DNA of 64,000 nt from Pagrus major (Eukaryota; Chordata; Actinopteri; Spariformes; Sparidae), in assembly GCF_040436345.1 (NCBI RefSeq), contig NC_133230.1, positions 20,780,197-20,844,196 of the forward strand, given 5' to 3'. This document shows positions 39,101 to 54,464 of the stretch, piece by piece (within the stretch, counting starts at the first letter, position 1; the number at the start of each line of letters is the position of its first letter). A model generated the notes under the pieces. That model was given only the letters and a program-made list of their open reading frames with translations. It did not search any database and had not been told where the DNA came from. A program made the translations under genes and the position numbers.

Positions 39101-42100
39101 AAGTCAGTCATTACAGTAAAATAATAGTCACATCTCAGACATCAAAACAATTTTTAAAGATAAGCTTTGAATTTAGCCATTTATACGTAATCATATTCAT
39201 CTGTGGAATGAAAAGAATTCCAGAGAAACAATTTGACAGATTAAATCGACTAATTATTCAAAGAAAGCCCAGCAAAAAGACTCTTTAGTCGAGCCCTTGT
39301 ACAAAGCAATCTTTCTTTCTGTTAGTATTCATTACAAGCATACAGTACATTTCTGTGAATGTTTGTACGTCATAGGATCAATCTGCTCACACATAGGACA
39401 TGTGAAAGATCTCCCTCAGGGCCTCGTCACAGCGGTCATTCATCTTCATCAGATCCGCAGTAGTGAAGCTATAGTTGTTCTTTTGCTTGGTTGCCTGAGG
39501 TGGTAGATGTTAAAAACCCAGCTTTACTTTTCATTCAGTGAAACATTATTCTTCACATTGTCCACAGATGTAAAGTTATCTTTTTTTCTGCTCTTAATCT
39601 GTCTGTCAGCTTTGTGTTTTTATCTGTCTTTATCTGCCTTTAGTGGACTATACCTTAATAAACTCTGCGGGTAGTTTCCCTTCAGGCAAGACAACTCCCT
39701 CAAGCTTCATCTGGATGAAGAAACCTCGAGCTGTGCTGAAGCTGGTACGCATTGGCAAGCCATATCCCTCTGCCGTCTGGTTCACTAGCCCTGTGCAACA
39801 CAGTGTCATTCAATAGGTTTCATTGTATAAATACTTCACACAGACATTTAAAAACCAAAGATATTAACAGAACAGCCAGAATAAACACCTGCAATGTCGT
39901 CTACTATCTCAGTGTAAGCTCTGCGCGCAATGTCAAGGAACTCGTTGATGTTGGGGCGAACAGCGTAGCACTTCTGGGTGCGCATGTTCAGGCTCCCCTT
40001 GAGGTAGGTGGTGTCATCATTAATCACCGTCTTGATCTGCTCTAGGAGGATGTCAAACCTGAGGTGGACACAACTACATAAAGTGGGACAAGACAGTAGA
40101 CAGCTCCCTGAAGTAAATTTAAATCCAACATAGGCACAAATCCTATTACCTGTTGTCTTCCAGTGAGGTGCTGTATGCCTTTAGCAGGGCTGTGTTGCAG
40201 TTCTTCAACACTATCTGTTCAGAAAGTTTAATGCTTAAAGGAGTTTCTATTTGCATTTTAACTATGTTTTTTGGGGAGTAAAATGCTTTTATCCCATTCC
40301 ATCCATTGCTGTGGGATGATCATGAAATCATTTCATGTATGTGAACAGATACATATACAGACCCTTAACCGTGGCACCAGATCCAATGTGTGTTTCAGCT
40401 GAATCACATGTGTAATTTTTGCTTCAGCCACCTGAACCTGGAGGAATATAGTAACAGTACAGAAAAGAGTATGAAAAGAGAAAGACCGACCAACATTTTG
40501 CATGTAAAAACATTTTGGCATTTAGTTAGATAAAGGGACAGTTCTCACACATTGTTTTTCCTGTTACCTGTAATGCTATTTATCCATTATGACTGTTTTC
40601 ATGTACCGCCATTAATGTTTACTTCCCGCACTTTCACAAGCATGAGCCTCCCCTCCATGAGTAGATGCGTGCTTCCTTCTGCACGATGACACGGTTTGTG
40701 GGTGTAGTTTGGTAGAGAGAAAATAGTTCCAACATTACACTGTTCACCGTGAGGTATGTGGATTATCTTCACCAACCGGGTCATGATTTGTAGAAAGAGA
40801 CATTGTTGTTGAATTTTTCAAATGTATTTTTTTTTGTGTGTGCCATCTAGTTCCATTATATTTAAGAGATGGCTAGTATCTCCAAAATGTGACAACTCAC
40901 ACCAAAACAATCTAGATCCAAGCAGAAAAATATGTAGTGTTGATTTTGGGGTGAACTGTCCCTTTAAGAATTTAAACACCCACACACACACACACACACT
41001 TAATGACAAGACATTCCATTGCAAGTATGAGTAATGAAAGTGCTGTACATACTGTTTCCTGTTTCGGGATTTGGATGAGAACTGAGAGCAGCTGGTCAGT
41101 GTCAAGGAAGTGACCTATGGCTGAAGAGTACAAAAAGAACAGATATTCACTTTCTGTGCTGCATTCTCATATTCAGCATACACAATGTTTGATGTGTGAT
41201 TAAAAACACTTTGTGTTTGTTTCTGACCATTCGTCAGGCCAAAGAAGAGCTCCTCGTCCTGCAGCAGCTCTTGTATGGCGTCAAAGCGTATGTTGATGGT
41301 GTCCACATCCACCAGAGGCTCCAGAATATTGGAGCGCAGTCTTCTAGCACCACCAGGTGTTTTAGTGTGGTTAAGCACCCCTAAAAGACTATGTTCGCTC
41401 CTATACACAGGTAAGCAGAGATAGACTGAATACTGGTGTGATTCTACAAGGATTACACATACAAAGATAATGCTGTCACAGTCTGGCTGCCTCACCTGTG
41501 ATCTCTGTTGTTAACTACCAACTCCAAGTTAGAGGCAGATGCTGAGTCAATCATTGCCGTCTGTTCGCTCCCCTTAAAGCTCACTTTGAGTGACTTGGCA
41601 GCGTAGACAGAGTTCTGGATGAACTCTAAATATTTCAGCAAAGCAGCTGCTGCTGCTAGGCAATAATACCTGAACAAATCAAGACATCGGGTAATAAAAA
41701 TTAAATATAGTTACAGTATATCTATTTCTATACATTATTGTACTCAGTGGCGTACTTTGCTTGCACTTCCATGAGGACGGTGCCAAATTCTGGAGCACAC
41801 AGCTGCTGAATGTACTCCAGTCCTTTCCTCTCGTTAAAATACTTCCTTCTGATAGCAGTGAAAGCAACCCCCTGACAAAGAAACATAATAAAAATGCACA
41901 TATTACATCAACTCACAACAAGAACACAATGTACAATAGGTGGGACACACCAAACAAAAAGAAACACAGTGGTGCTTAATAAAAGTGAGTGAGGGAAATG
42001 AGTCAGCTACTTTCTGCTTTAATAGTGGGTATTTGTTCAAATGAATTTTGTGGTTTACTCCTATTCTGTACTGGTACCGGGAAGTTCTCTGTGATGAGGT

Positions 42101-43174
42101 TGAACAGTTTAGTCCCTTTCCCCTTCTCACTGGCTGTGTCTGGCATCAGTATTTCCAGTGGCATCAAGATGTGAACCTTGGTTATGACCTTCAGCAAAAC
42201 AATACATGAGATAAGAGTTCCCTCTATTATTTTAGAGAGTAGCTTTGATTAACTGTCAATCAAGCCTGTAGTTTATAGCTTTAGACAATGCATAGCTGGG
42301 CTACCTTGGCATATGTCCCAGTGTCCGCAAACTGAGAGAGGACAAGCTCTGGATATTTCAAGTTGAGACTGGCCATGCCAATCTCTCCCCTGGCCAAACC
42401 GCGCCCTTCAACAAGTGCCACAATCACAGAGGCTCCGGAGGTTGAAGTTGCTGAGGAGCAACTTGTTGCTGCAAAAAAGAAAGAAAGAAAGAAATCAGGA
42501 TAAGAAACACAGCCAAAGCCACATTGACACCCACTGAAAGGGCAAAGGTACCTGAATGATCAGTCAGCGGTGTCCGTGCAGGGTGTGAGCTTGAGGACCC
42601 CAGAGTCCTTCTGAGTCTTGGTGTTCCTCCATGGCTGCGGAGTGGAGTGCTGTTGGAGGTTATCCCGCCCAACTGGAAGCTGTGATGGAGCTGACCTCCT
42701 GTATGTCAAGACAAAGTATAAGGAGAGGGTCTGTGTATTACTGCAGTGCCCTGCTCAAAGACAGTGTCCTTATCCACTGTGAAAACATTAGAGATTTGAG
42801 AATTCAATATCCAAAATGTCATTGTTATATTTTAGCTAACTTCATTGTTTTGCCCCACCCCTGTTGTAAAAGGTCAAATATGCTAATGTTAGCTTAGTAG
42901 CTTAATTTGCTCTGGCTATCCATGAATTACCTGAGGCCATCCGGGGGAGTGACGGGCCGCGGCTGGAGCTCGTACTGCCTTCATCTACAGTTTGGTGGGA
43001 TGAGCCGGAGGAAGTTGATGTGGGACCATAGGAGGTAGTTTCATTAGGTCCGGTTCTGTCCATTGAGGACATCCCCCAGGTTCGTCCACATTCTGGGGTG
43101 TCACCGCCGGTTGTTACCTCCACTGTGCTGCTGCGAAACATTTTAAAACCTGGCAAAGGCAGCTCGATAGACAT
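36172..43174 (-). CDS. msh4: MutS homologue 4, meiotic recombination protein
   Basis: MSH4 pairs with MSH5 to form a clamp on recombination intermediates and promotes meiotic crossovers; it lacks mismatch-repair activity. Exons 5' to 3': 42931-43174, 42552-42698, 42305-42468, 42078-42188, 41756-41871, 41496-41669, 41228-41400, 41053-41120, 40363-40437, 40150-40214, 39889-40058, 39654-39790, 39391-39494, 38719-38843, 37787-37987, 37410-37528, 37187-37315, 36794-36968, 36631-36719, 36172-36369. Total 2784 nt, 927 aa (human 936). The N-terminal 100 or so residues are Ser/Thr/Gly-rich and poorly conserved, as in the family, which lacks the MutS mismatch-reading domain. The ATPase has Walker [10 protein letters not shown], Walker [17 protein letters not shown] and the ATHFLELC loop. 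Human-like ENFP, YFNE and [18 protein letters not shown] blocks appear in order. The start at 43174 is the longest; an in-frame ATG at 43141 (MFRSS) resembles the human start and would give 916 aa. All introns are GT-AG. Confidence 0.96.
37611..37752. repeat. Dispersed teleost repeat in msh4 intron
   Basis: The run GGTTCCCACACCTTCTTAAA followed by TCAAATTCAAGGACT, closing with CACGCAAACCCTG, has the look of a dispersed fish repeat. A related degenerate piece lies near 27740-27850 in ktn1. It is non-coding and intronic. Confidence 0.5.
40532..40965. mobile_element. Second MITE with AAAGGGACAG termini
   Basis: The left end is AAAGGGACAGTTCTCAC and the right end is TTTTGGGGTGAACTGTCCCTTT-like, in inverted orientation, about 434 bp apart. 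The interior shares GCTATTTATCCAT with the copy at 21785-22037. It lies in the msh4 intron between coding exons 41053-41120 and 40363-40437. It encodes nothing. Confidence 0.7.
42474..42495. repeat. (GAAA)n microsatellite
   Basis: A short GAAA run immediately upstream (in transcript sense) of the msh4 exon 3 acceptor. On the minus strand it forms a TTTC-rich pyrimidine tract ending in TTTTTTGCAG, so it may strengthen the acceptor. Confidence 0.85.
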
Positions 43175-45701
<2,527 letters not shown>

Positions 45702-45899
45702 GTTTGTGTGGTGAAACTTGTGTGTACAGTAATCAGTGTTCCACCGTAATGCCGCATGAAAATCAGATTCTGAAATAGAAGACTTAAAGTATGTGTGGAA
45801 TATTCAATGTGTCTTCATTTCTGCACCTTTTTAAAACATTTTTTTAAGGAAAAAATAGTTTCCAATACACCAGTTAACACTGTCCTGATGTATGATTGG

Positions 45900-45905
45900 A
45901 ATAAA
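45900..45905 (+). terminator. vcpkmt: vcpkmt poly(A) signal
   Basis: AATAAA lies about 200 bases beyond the stop codon, followed by further overlapping AATAAA-like hexamers to 45925. Confidence 0.65.
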
Positions 45906-48900
45906 AATAAAAATTAATACAATAAAAAGTGAACCCACAGTGAAAATTATTTTTCATACACTACCAATCAAGCTTAGATAACACCAGCTGTTTGAGTGTC
46001 TGTGTAATTGTAGGGCTGTGAAGGTAGATGGCAGACATGTGCAAGCACGGACATGACAGACTGGTCATCTTTGATAAAAATGAGTCGAGAGAGGTCAGAA
46101 ACAGACGAGGAAGGGACTGAACCACAGTGTTCACATAGATGAGGCTGAGGATTAGACTTGCAAATGTTTGTGATCCACTCACTGCTTCTGATCTTGAGCA
46201 TTTTTTCTGCTGTGCATGATTAAACATACAGTATGGTGGTTCATTAAATTAGGATAGTAGGCATAATCACATGGTAGATTGAAATTGTTGGAACACATTT
46301 TTCTTTAGAGACCTTCCCACACAAATAAACGAGCACCTACTGACAGCCCTAAATTGCTGTCAGAGTGGTTGTCACTGTAATTTACACGATTTCCTGTAAT
46401 TGTGAATGAGGCATGTCAAGTCAGTCATTGCCCATGTGGAGCACTAGGGGGCAATAGTTGTTTAAAATAAAAAAGTATTAAACTGTGTAAATGTTTTGTA
46501 TCTTGTCAGATTACTAATCTGAATATGTTTATCTCTGAGATAAATATTAACATAAATTATGAAGCCTATGTTGTTACTACATTATCTGAATTTACTGCAA
46601 GTGGGAAAATAAATCGGGACCAAAATTCTTAATCCATATGTTTATCTTTATGTAGATTACCCAGTTTTTAAAACTGAAGCCAACACAGTGTAGTCCATCT
46701 CTGCTGAAAGCTTTTGCCCTCCATGCGAGGGGAATTCCGCTCCAAGCCCCAGATTAGCTGGAAGATTACGGCTCTTTTTCGAGCATAAACCATGAAGTAC
46801 GCCCCACACTCCCACAGGCATGCAGGGGCCCCTCGCAGTCCTTTCATGCTGCTCTCTGTTTACACAGTGGAGCTGTAGTGTAATGAGCAGGGTGGCCTCC
46901 GACGCTCAGACCAAATAAAAATGTTAATGCTGAAGTGGACGGGGTGGGGTTCACGTCGAAGGTCCCATTAAATAAATCACTTTATAGCAGAATACGATGA
47001 ACCACTTCTGATCATGCATTAATAAGATGCTCCTTGTGCTCATCCTTTCTATTCTCTCTGTATTCCTCTACTGGGATCCAGGAGTGCAAAGCTAACCTGC
47101 TTGCCTGAAATCCGCTGATACTGTAAAGCAGGAACATCTGTGATGGCACGGTGCCTCAGACCCATGAATATTCCTGAATTTAATGATTGGATTTTAAACA
47201 GAAACAAGCATCTCTTCATGGTCCCATTTTCAGCAGATGCATTAGCTTTGTCTGTAGAGTTAATGCACTCTAAATCACCATTTGAATACAACATTATCAA
47301 CTGTTTGCTCATCAGAAAACATACTAGTACAAACACTGTCTCAGCTAATTGCTTCATTATTAACAATATCCCTACTGTGACTGCAAACGGTTTAACATGT
47401 GTACACGATGGAGAGAGATGGAGGTGTAGTTGGGCTGAATCATAGTTTGACAATCTGACCCCTGAATCCCTGTAGGCCTTGGTCGATGATACAACCTATC
47501 ACAGGAGGAATAGAGTGAGATTAATTGCCTTTTTTTCCAGCTACTATAAATTACTACACTGGCTCATGTTAGATAATCACTCCCTGTGGCCGTCCTCTGC
47601 CCTCTCGCTTCTGCCTGGGGCAGCTGGACTGCTACAATCACAATCAGCCTACTATTGAGGTCTCCTTTGGCTTTGACCAGGATATGTTCAGCTAATTAAT
47701 TTGACTCACAGCTGGTATTAAGTCCACGTCCCCCCAGTGTGGCGGGGACAGCACCCAGAGGGGATATTGGGAAGATTAGAGGGGCAGAGGGGCGCTCCAC
47801 TATTCTGTGTCAACATCCCTCCCCCACCCACCCCTGCACCCTGCCCACCCATCGCTCTCTCAGTCAAATCATTCAGAATCTATTTTGCAGTCTCTCTGGT
47901 GCTCTCTCCTCCTTAAATGTTAACCAAAAATAATTTTAAAAATGTAGTTATAGTCTTCTAATTAGGCTAGCACTGTAGGGGAATACAGGGAGGCTCACGG
48001 TAAATGAGGACAGCCCACAGTGAAGCAGTGGCGTCTCTAATCTGTTATCATGTACACACAACAGTTGATTCTGGTGAACGTAAACAGTCATTACTGAACA
48101 TGTGGCGGTATATGCTGCATGCACCAAGACAGAATGGGGGCGTCTTCTACCAACAGATGGTGCTATTAGTAGAAATAAGGCTTACCTGTGAGGAAAACCT
48201 GCAGTAAGAACAACACATCCCTGACAAGTGGATGAATAGGCCACACGGTGCACTGCCTTAACACTGTCAGCTTATTATGGTGCGATGAAGAAATTTGCTG
48301 TGGCTGCTTTTGCCTTTTTGTATATGATTAGTTTTGGTTCATCCTCCCTGGTTGTTTCAAAACAAGAAAACATGAGGGCGCAGCACAGCACCCCTCCAAA
48401 CCAGATGGGTGGAGGAGAGTCTGACTCCATGTGGCCTGTGTGGCGCGCTCCACTCTGCTGCATCACAGCCAAGTGACACAGAAGATCCTTTGTGTCACCA
48501 TCATCGTGCTGCCTGGAGCCAAGAGACACTGCTCCAGAAAGGAAGACTCATTTTCTCACTAACTATTAGGGAGTGGCTCAAGAATAGACATCAAACTGGG
48601 GCTGATTAAAAATAGAAGAAGAAGGGCTGCAGAAATGTGTGACTCCTCTGATCCTGCAAATGTGAGCACCACCACACAGAGCACCCCTCTCACTTTCACA
48701 TGACAAACTGAAGCCTACTGAACTTTATGCCGCACAAAGACACAACAGGCCGGGGCTCCAATCCAAAACAGAGCATGTGATTAGTGTTGTTCTGCAGCTC
48801 CAGTAATGAGGTGCAACAACTCTGATCATTTGTGGCACATTCTCTCTTTGCATTTTAAAGCAAGAGGTGGTACGGTGCCAGCAACAGGACAACCATCTTA

Positions 48901-49085
48901 TAGAAACATAATAAGGCACACACACACACCCTGCAGGGGAATAGGGGGAGGGCGGGGGTGCTGTTAAGACAGCTGTGCTGCAGTTGAGAGGGGACACAAA
49001 TCCAGAACTGTGAGAATACTGAGAACATTTTTTTCCCCCTTCTTCCATTCCTGTTAATACTGTAATATCAGCACTGTGAGAAAAG

Positions 49086-49764
49086 GGTAACACTTTGTAA
49101 TAAGGTACACAAAAATGTGGGTAGCTACTAAGGAACTACTTGATAATTAATCATTAATGAGTTATTCCACTGTGAGTCAAGGGCTATATAGTAGATAATG
49201 AAAAGACTGGGAGGTACTGACCTTCAAGGACAACACAATTTCATACTGTTTCACTTTGTTTATATTTGGCGGACCCCGCCACCTTTCTAGCTTCAAACAG
49301 CGTTCTGGGGACCTTATTTTCCTCTGATAACAGCTTGTTTATTCAGTTTTGGAAAAAATAAATATCACTGAGTTTGTATTATGACCTCATTAATATTGTG
49401 AATATTGAAATTCTGGATTTGAATTTCTTCTCCAAAACTACATAGTGCTCCTTTAGTTCACAATCATTATAATGTTTTTAAGGAAAAGAGATACTTTTAT
49501 CTGCACCTTTATACAAGCTCTGTAGATGTATTTTTTTTTTAATGATTTGTCGATATAAAAATAAAAAAGTCACAGATAATTATGAACTAATCATTACCAA
49601 ATGATTCATTAATATGATGATTATTTACTACATTGTCTTTGGATCACAGTTATTCAGGAAGTACTCATTAAGGATTCATAAATTAGCAGGTGGTTCTGAT
49701 TCACTCCCTACTCGCTCCTCAGTAACTACTCACATTTTTGTGTACCTTATTGTAAAGCGTTACC
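49086..49764. mobile_element. Non-autonomous element with 38-40 bp terminal inverted repeats
   Basis: The left end starts GGTAACACTTTGTAATAAGG and the right end finishes CCTTATTGTAAAGCGTTACC. The repeats extend inward with TACACAAAAATGTGGGTAG against CTACTCACATTTTTGTGTA. The 679 bp interior has no transposase. A separate repeat (about 49268-49458) is embedded inside it. Confidence 0.8.
49268..49458. repeat. Embedded dispersed repeat, copy 1
   Basis: The stretch containing TTCTGGGGACCTTATTTTCC and GAATTTCTTCTCCAAAACTA is shared with 61674-61856, where it reads TTCTGGGGACCTTATTTTCC and GAATTTCTTCTCCACAACTA. It lies inside the element at 49086-49764. Confidence 0.75.
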
Positions 49765-52700
49765 AGAAAAAGTCTGAATTTTAATTGAATTTTAGGTTTA
49801 AATGATATGATGATCATGCGACACAAACATGGATAACTCCCGTCTTTGCAGGCAGTCTTTAGGTTAAAAACTGTTATAATAAACTTCGTGTATAAGAGGG
49901 ATTGACTCTAATGCGGTATCAGTAATAATGTAACAGAATATTGATCCCGTGCTTGAAAACACCACAGGTTTCATCGTGACTTGACTGCCTGTGACTGCTG
50001 TCCCTACAGCATTCTAGTGCAATGATGTATTTGTCATCATTAGGATGTGTGGCAGCCCAGCGCGAAGGGGAGAGTTGCAGAAGGGAGGGGAGCAGCATGC
50101 CTGTGTGTGTGTGTAGCGTTTCCCTGAGTCATTACCTCTCACTACTCTGAATCTGGACTGTGTGTATGAGTGTAAGCAGCAGCGCCTGACTTGCCAAAGA
50201 TCTGAGATTTCCTCCCAGGCCCCCAAACTGTTGTCTAATCCAGACGCACTGTCACCCGAAACACTGACTCCTCTGTAATTACAGCGATCTTGTCAGATAC
50301 ACAGATGTAGTCAGTCGTGGAGTGTGACAGTGGTGTTGGCAAGCAGCTGAAGGAAGCCTTTGAGGTTGCTTTGCATGGATCTTCATCATTCTGTCAGCCA
50401 GTGTGTGCGTGTGTGTGGAGGCTGTGTGTGAATACATGTGGCTGGTGGATACTGATGCTGGGTGAATGACTCCTGACTTAAAGTGTGTCTGTGAGTGTCG
50501 GGGAGGTTATGTAAAAGCCAAATAAGAGGCGCCACATGGCAGAGGTCAGTGGTCTGTGTACTGCATGAATGAGCCATGGGTCAAAACAATTGATTTCATT
50601 TTGCTTCAGAAACAGATGCACTTAGCTTTCTGTGCCTTGCAGCTAAGAGACTGCAGCACCATCTATAACGCCTGCCCCCCCCTCCTTCTCCTACACTGCT
50701 TACATCTAAAGGCAAGACTCTCAGCTATGATCCCCTTTACACTCTCTGTGATACAGCTGGAAAAACACAGCACACGAGTCCAGGGACAAACTGGTCCACA
50801 GTCTCACACAGCTGCGCTAAACATCCTGCAATTCTCAAGAGGAGCCATGTGGACAAATTTCAGTTTTTCACATAATGGAATATAAATAGAAGCCCTGAGG
50901 CTCAGAAAATGTAATGGGTCTTAGATTGGATGGTTTTTAAAGTGGAAAAACAAACATGATTATAGGCCAGCGAAACTGTACCAACACAACTGTATGCTTA
51001 GTGCCTTAAATTATGTAGTTAATGGTTGTATGAGCACTTGATCTTTCCATTAAAAAACAAATTGGTTATGTCATGTGGACTTTCAACGCTTCATAACAAT
51101 TTTCTGGTTCTCTGAATTTGTAATTTCACCACAGCAAGTAACCTTCAGCTGCAGATATGAATGGAATGTGTTTTGGACCTGTGCCCAGAGTGCACCTTGG
51201 ACTACACAGCCTCACATTTTCAACTTTATTTAGCAGGTCTATAACGCAGCAGAGCCCCTGTTAAAAAACCATAACATTCATGAGCAGAACACCTGCAGTC
51301 AAAACAAACCCACACCTGCAATATAGACGGATTTGTGTATGTAAAGGCAACCAGGGGTTTGCATGTGAGCATGGCATTCAAGAACGTTAACCTCAGCAGG
51401 AAACCTGAAACAACTTCTAGCCACTTCCGGACCTGTTTTCTGAGCTCTGCGTGAGTTCATTATTCGGCAGCTCACTCGAGGAGGACTTAAGCAGAGGACA
51501 GAGAGAAATTTCATAACCAAAGAAGCTGTTTTACTGTCCTTGGGGAGCCGCTGACCTAAGCTCAGAATAGGTGTTTCCTCCTACATTTGGCAGATAAAAT
51601 AAACCTCTTTAATGACGGTCTTCGAGAATGTCTTGTGTCTGCATGTACACAAATCCTACAGTGATTATTCAGCCGGGTGTGGCTGTTTAACTGTGGGCCA
51701 GCACTGAGCCACAGATGACTATTTTCACAACCCACGGTCAGATTAGTATCGTGTCAGAGCTACCTGCGTACATGTTACCGTGCAGCTGGAGCTAAGAGGA
51801 AGTGAAGACAAGTGAGGAAGGCAAACCACACCCCTGAAAACCACAAACACAACTCAGGCTATAGGCGTGTCAGGAGTGCAGCTGTAACACAACTCACCAC
51901 AGCTATTCTGGAGCTGTTTTAAATCTTTGTCAAGTTGACTAATGAAGGGTAGAGTTGTCAGTGCAACAAAGGGGGGAAAACGTGGGTTTCAACATTGCAG
52001 AACTTTGCTCTCTTTCGATTTCTTCCCACTCTTCCTCTTTCCATGAAAGACAGAGGAAATGACTGGAAACTTGCGGCACAGTCAGCCACCTATGTGATAC
52101 CAAAAACACCAGGCCTAACTGGCAGAGGTCCCATCAGGCCGTTGCCATAGCAACTGCACCAACAAACAAGCTCGCTGGACGCCTAAGACATATCTGTCAC
52201 ACGCATTCTTGTGCAAACCAGTGGAAGCATTTAAGTCATGAATTACAACACCAGTGAGATATGAACCACGTGCTCCAAATCAACCTGTTGAACACAATCA
52301 TGTTCTACCCACACCTTTGCCAACCAGACTGAAACTTAAGACCTATTACACTCATTAATGAGCTTCCTTCCATGACCTGAAACCCATTCCTAACCTTTCC
52401 TCTCAGGAAGTGCAAGGAATTCCAGCTGAGCACAGAGGGAGTTGACCGAAGGGCCAGGAGGTCTCATCTTTACAGAGGAGGGAGGTCATAAACCTTGCCT
52501 ACAGTCTCTGTCCTTGCCCCAAGGGCTCCAGTGTTACCAATAAAGCTGTGAAGATCATATGGTTGTAATGAAGTGGTGGGAACCAAAGTGGCCATTACAG
52601 CCCAATTAAACTGCCATCAGCGTCTAATGGAGGCCCTTGACCGAGCCCTTACTGAAAGCAAGTATTTACAAATACCCTCAGAGGCTCAGATGCCTTTCAC

Positions 52701-54458
52701 TTGCATTGTGGCTGATAATTTCAATTACTGATCCTTTTCTTTTGATGGAGTGTTTAAATCACGACTGCAGGAGGTGTGTGGGTTGTGTGAAACATCTTCT
52801 GTAGCAGTGGAGTCATATCTATCCGTCACCTGACCTGTCTGACGGAAACCTCTGTGGTGCTAAAGCAAACATCCTGAGGCCTCTACAGCAACTTGCTAAG
52901 CATTAGTTTTTTTTTCCGCACAGCAAATGCCACCAGCCAAACGTCTCTGGATGCCCAAGGATACAGTGGCCGAGTGTCAGTGAACGCTGCAAATACTTTA
53001 CTTGTGTTCTTGCAAGAGGGAGTGTGCATCCTATTCTTGTAAATGCAAAGAAAAAATGCAAACTCTGTGCTTTCTTGAGCAGCTGCCATAGTGCCAGTTT
53101 TTATGTGGATGTGTGCAACACTGGCAAAGACACAGTGCCCTTCAGTGTGCCGAGTGGAAAAATCCTTCAAAATCTGCAGAATAATACTAAGTAATCTTTT
53201 GTAGCCCTAAACACAGTAGTCAGACCATTTGTCACCATCAATCCTATCTTTGTCAGGAGTGAAAATACACTCTTGTTAATCAGCTTTTGAAACATTCCTC
53301 CTCAGTGGTGTCTGTCCCAGACTTTGAACTAACAAATTCAACTTTACAAGGAGTACTTTTTGCAATTAAAATGTGATGTAGTTATACACACTCAAGCTTG
53401 GAAGAAATGACTGTTCAGCCACAGCAAGAATTAAATGAGGTCAGTATTTTAGCAGAGTAGAAAAGGGGAATAATACAAATTCCCTTCCAAATTCCACCAT
53501 TCCTTCCCTGCTAGCAGGTATTGACATTTTACTATGTTGGAAACTCTGTAGATCAGATGGAGATCACAAAGCGAGATTATATGAATACACAGACTACAGT
53601 GGTTTTGTTACAACATTCATTGTGCTCATACTTATGTTGAAAGAGTACAACATACAGTGGTAGGTGGCTTCTGGCTTCGAAAAGTGCCATAAAAAGGTTT
53701 CATTAGTAACTCCTCACTGGTTAGTCATATACTCTTACTGGTAACTCATGTACTCATATTGGTAAACTGTCATTTCACTCAAGAGTCACAGAACAGTCTT
53801 ACTCACATTTTTTTTTACCCTATACACGTTTCCTTTGAATTTCTCAACACCAGCCCTGTATCAGACTTTGAACTCACTGAATAAATACAACTGAGGGTTA
53901 CATATTAATACCAGTCCCAACCAAAAGCAAACTCAGGAAGTTACAGCTGACAGCTCAGCATCAACTCAACTATGGCTCACGACCAACACGCAACATTCAA
54001 AAAGAATTCACAATTCAGCTGTATATCTCCGCTGGCCCTCCGACTCTCATGCAAACTATCATGTGGCTCTGTTGTTGCTCCAAAAAGACCAGCAGTCGGA
54101 CTTCCTGTTTTGTACATTTTCCCATTTTACTGGCGAGGGAACTGAAGCCAGCAACTTAGTCTGAGGGTGGACATAAACCCTTTATGAAGAATCTGCCACA
54201 TAGCACTAAAACCCTGGAAAGTATTAAAACTACAGACTTCTGCTTTGAACTATGAGCATTCATGAAACCTTCCCAGAGTTTGTTTTTCTCAAGAACCAGT
54301 GTTCATATGAAGCTCTGCTACTTTTATGTAAAACCTTCTCTTTTGGACTTTTGCCAAACTTGAAGTGGTTTACTCATACAGACCTAATCACACAAGGTGC
54401 CTTTAAAGCCTTGAAATAAACTCCAAAAAACCAGACATAACAGATTTAAAATCACTTT

Positions 54459-54464
54459 TTTAAT
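54459..54464 (-). terminator. arf6: Candidate arf6 poly(A) signal (ATTAAA)
   Basis: TTTAAT on the plus strand gives the common variant ATTAAA on the minus strand, about 1 kb beyond the arf6 stop. A long 3' UTR is usual for ARF6. Confidence 0.45.

Larger units (their letters stand above)
45930..54450. other. Gene-poor intergenic region between vcpkmt and arf6
   Basis: Across 8.5 kb I find no exon with homology I recognise and no tRNA. The longest open frames (for example 47049-47453 minus, 47140-47445 plus, 48725-49093 minus) have no known domain. The complete inverted-repeat element at 49086-49764 is the main identifiable feature. Simple CA/TG runs occur near 48917-48930 and 50100-50115. Regulatory elements could be present but cannot be recognised from a single sequence. 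Confidence 0.6.

Noticed and set aside
40363-40443. Alternative msh4 exon 9 acceptor six bases downstream (GTTCAG|GTGGCT)
   Set aside because: The upstream acceptor gives a peptide of the same length as human MSH4 across TVNAAESKI, so it was preferred.
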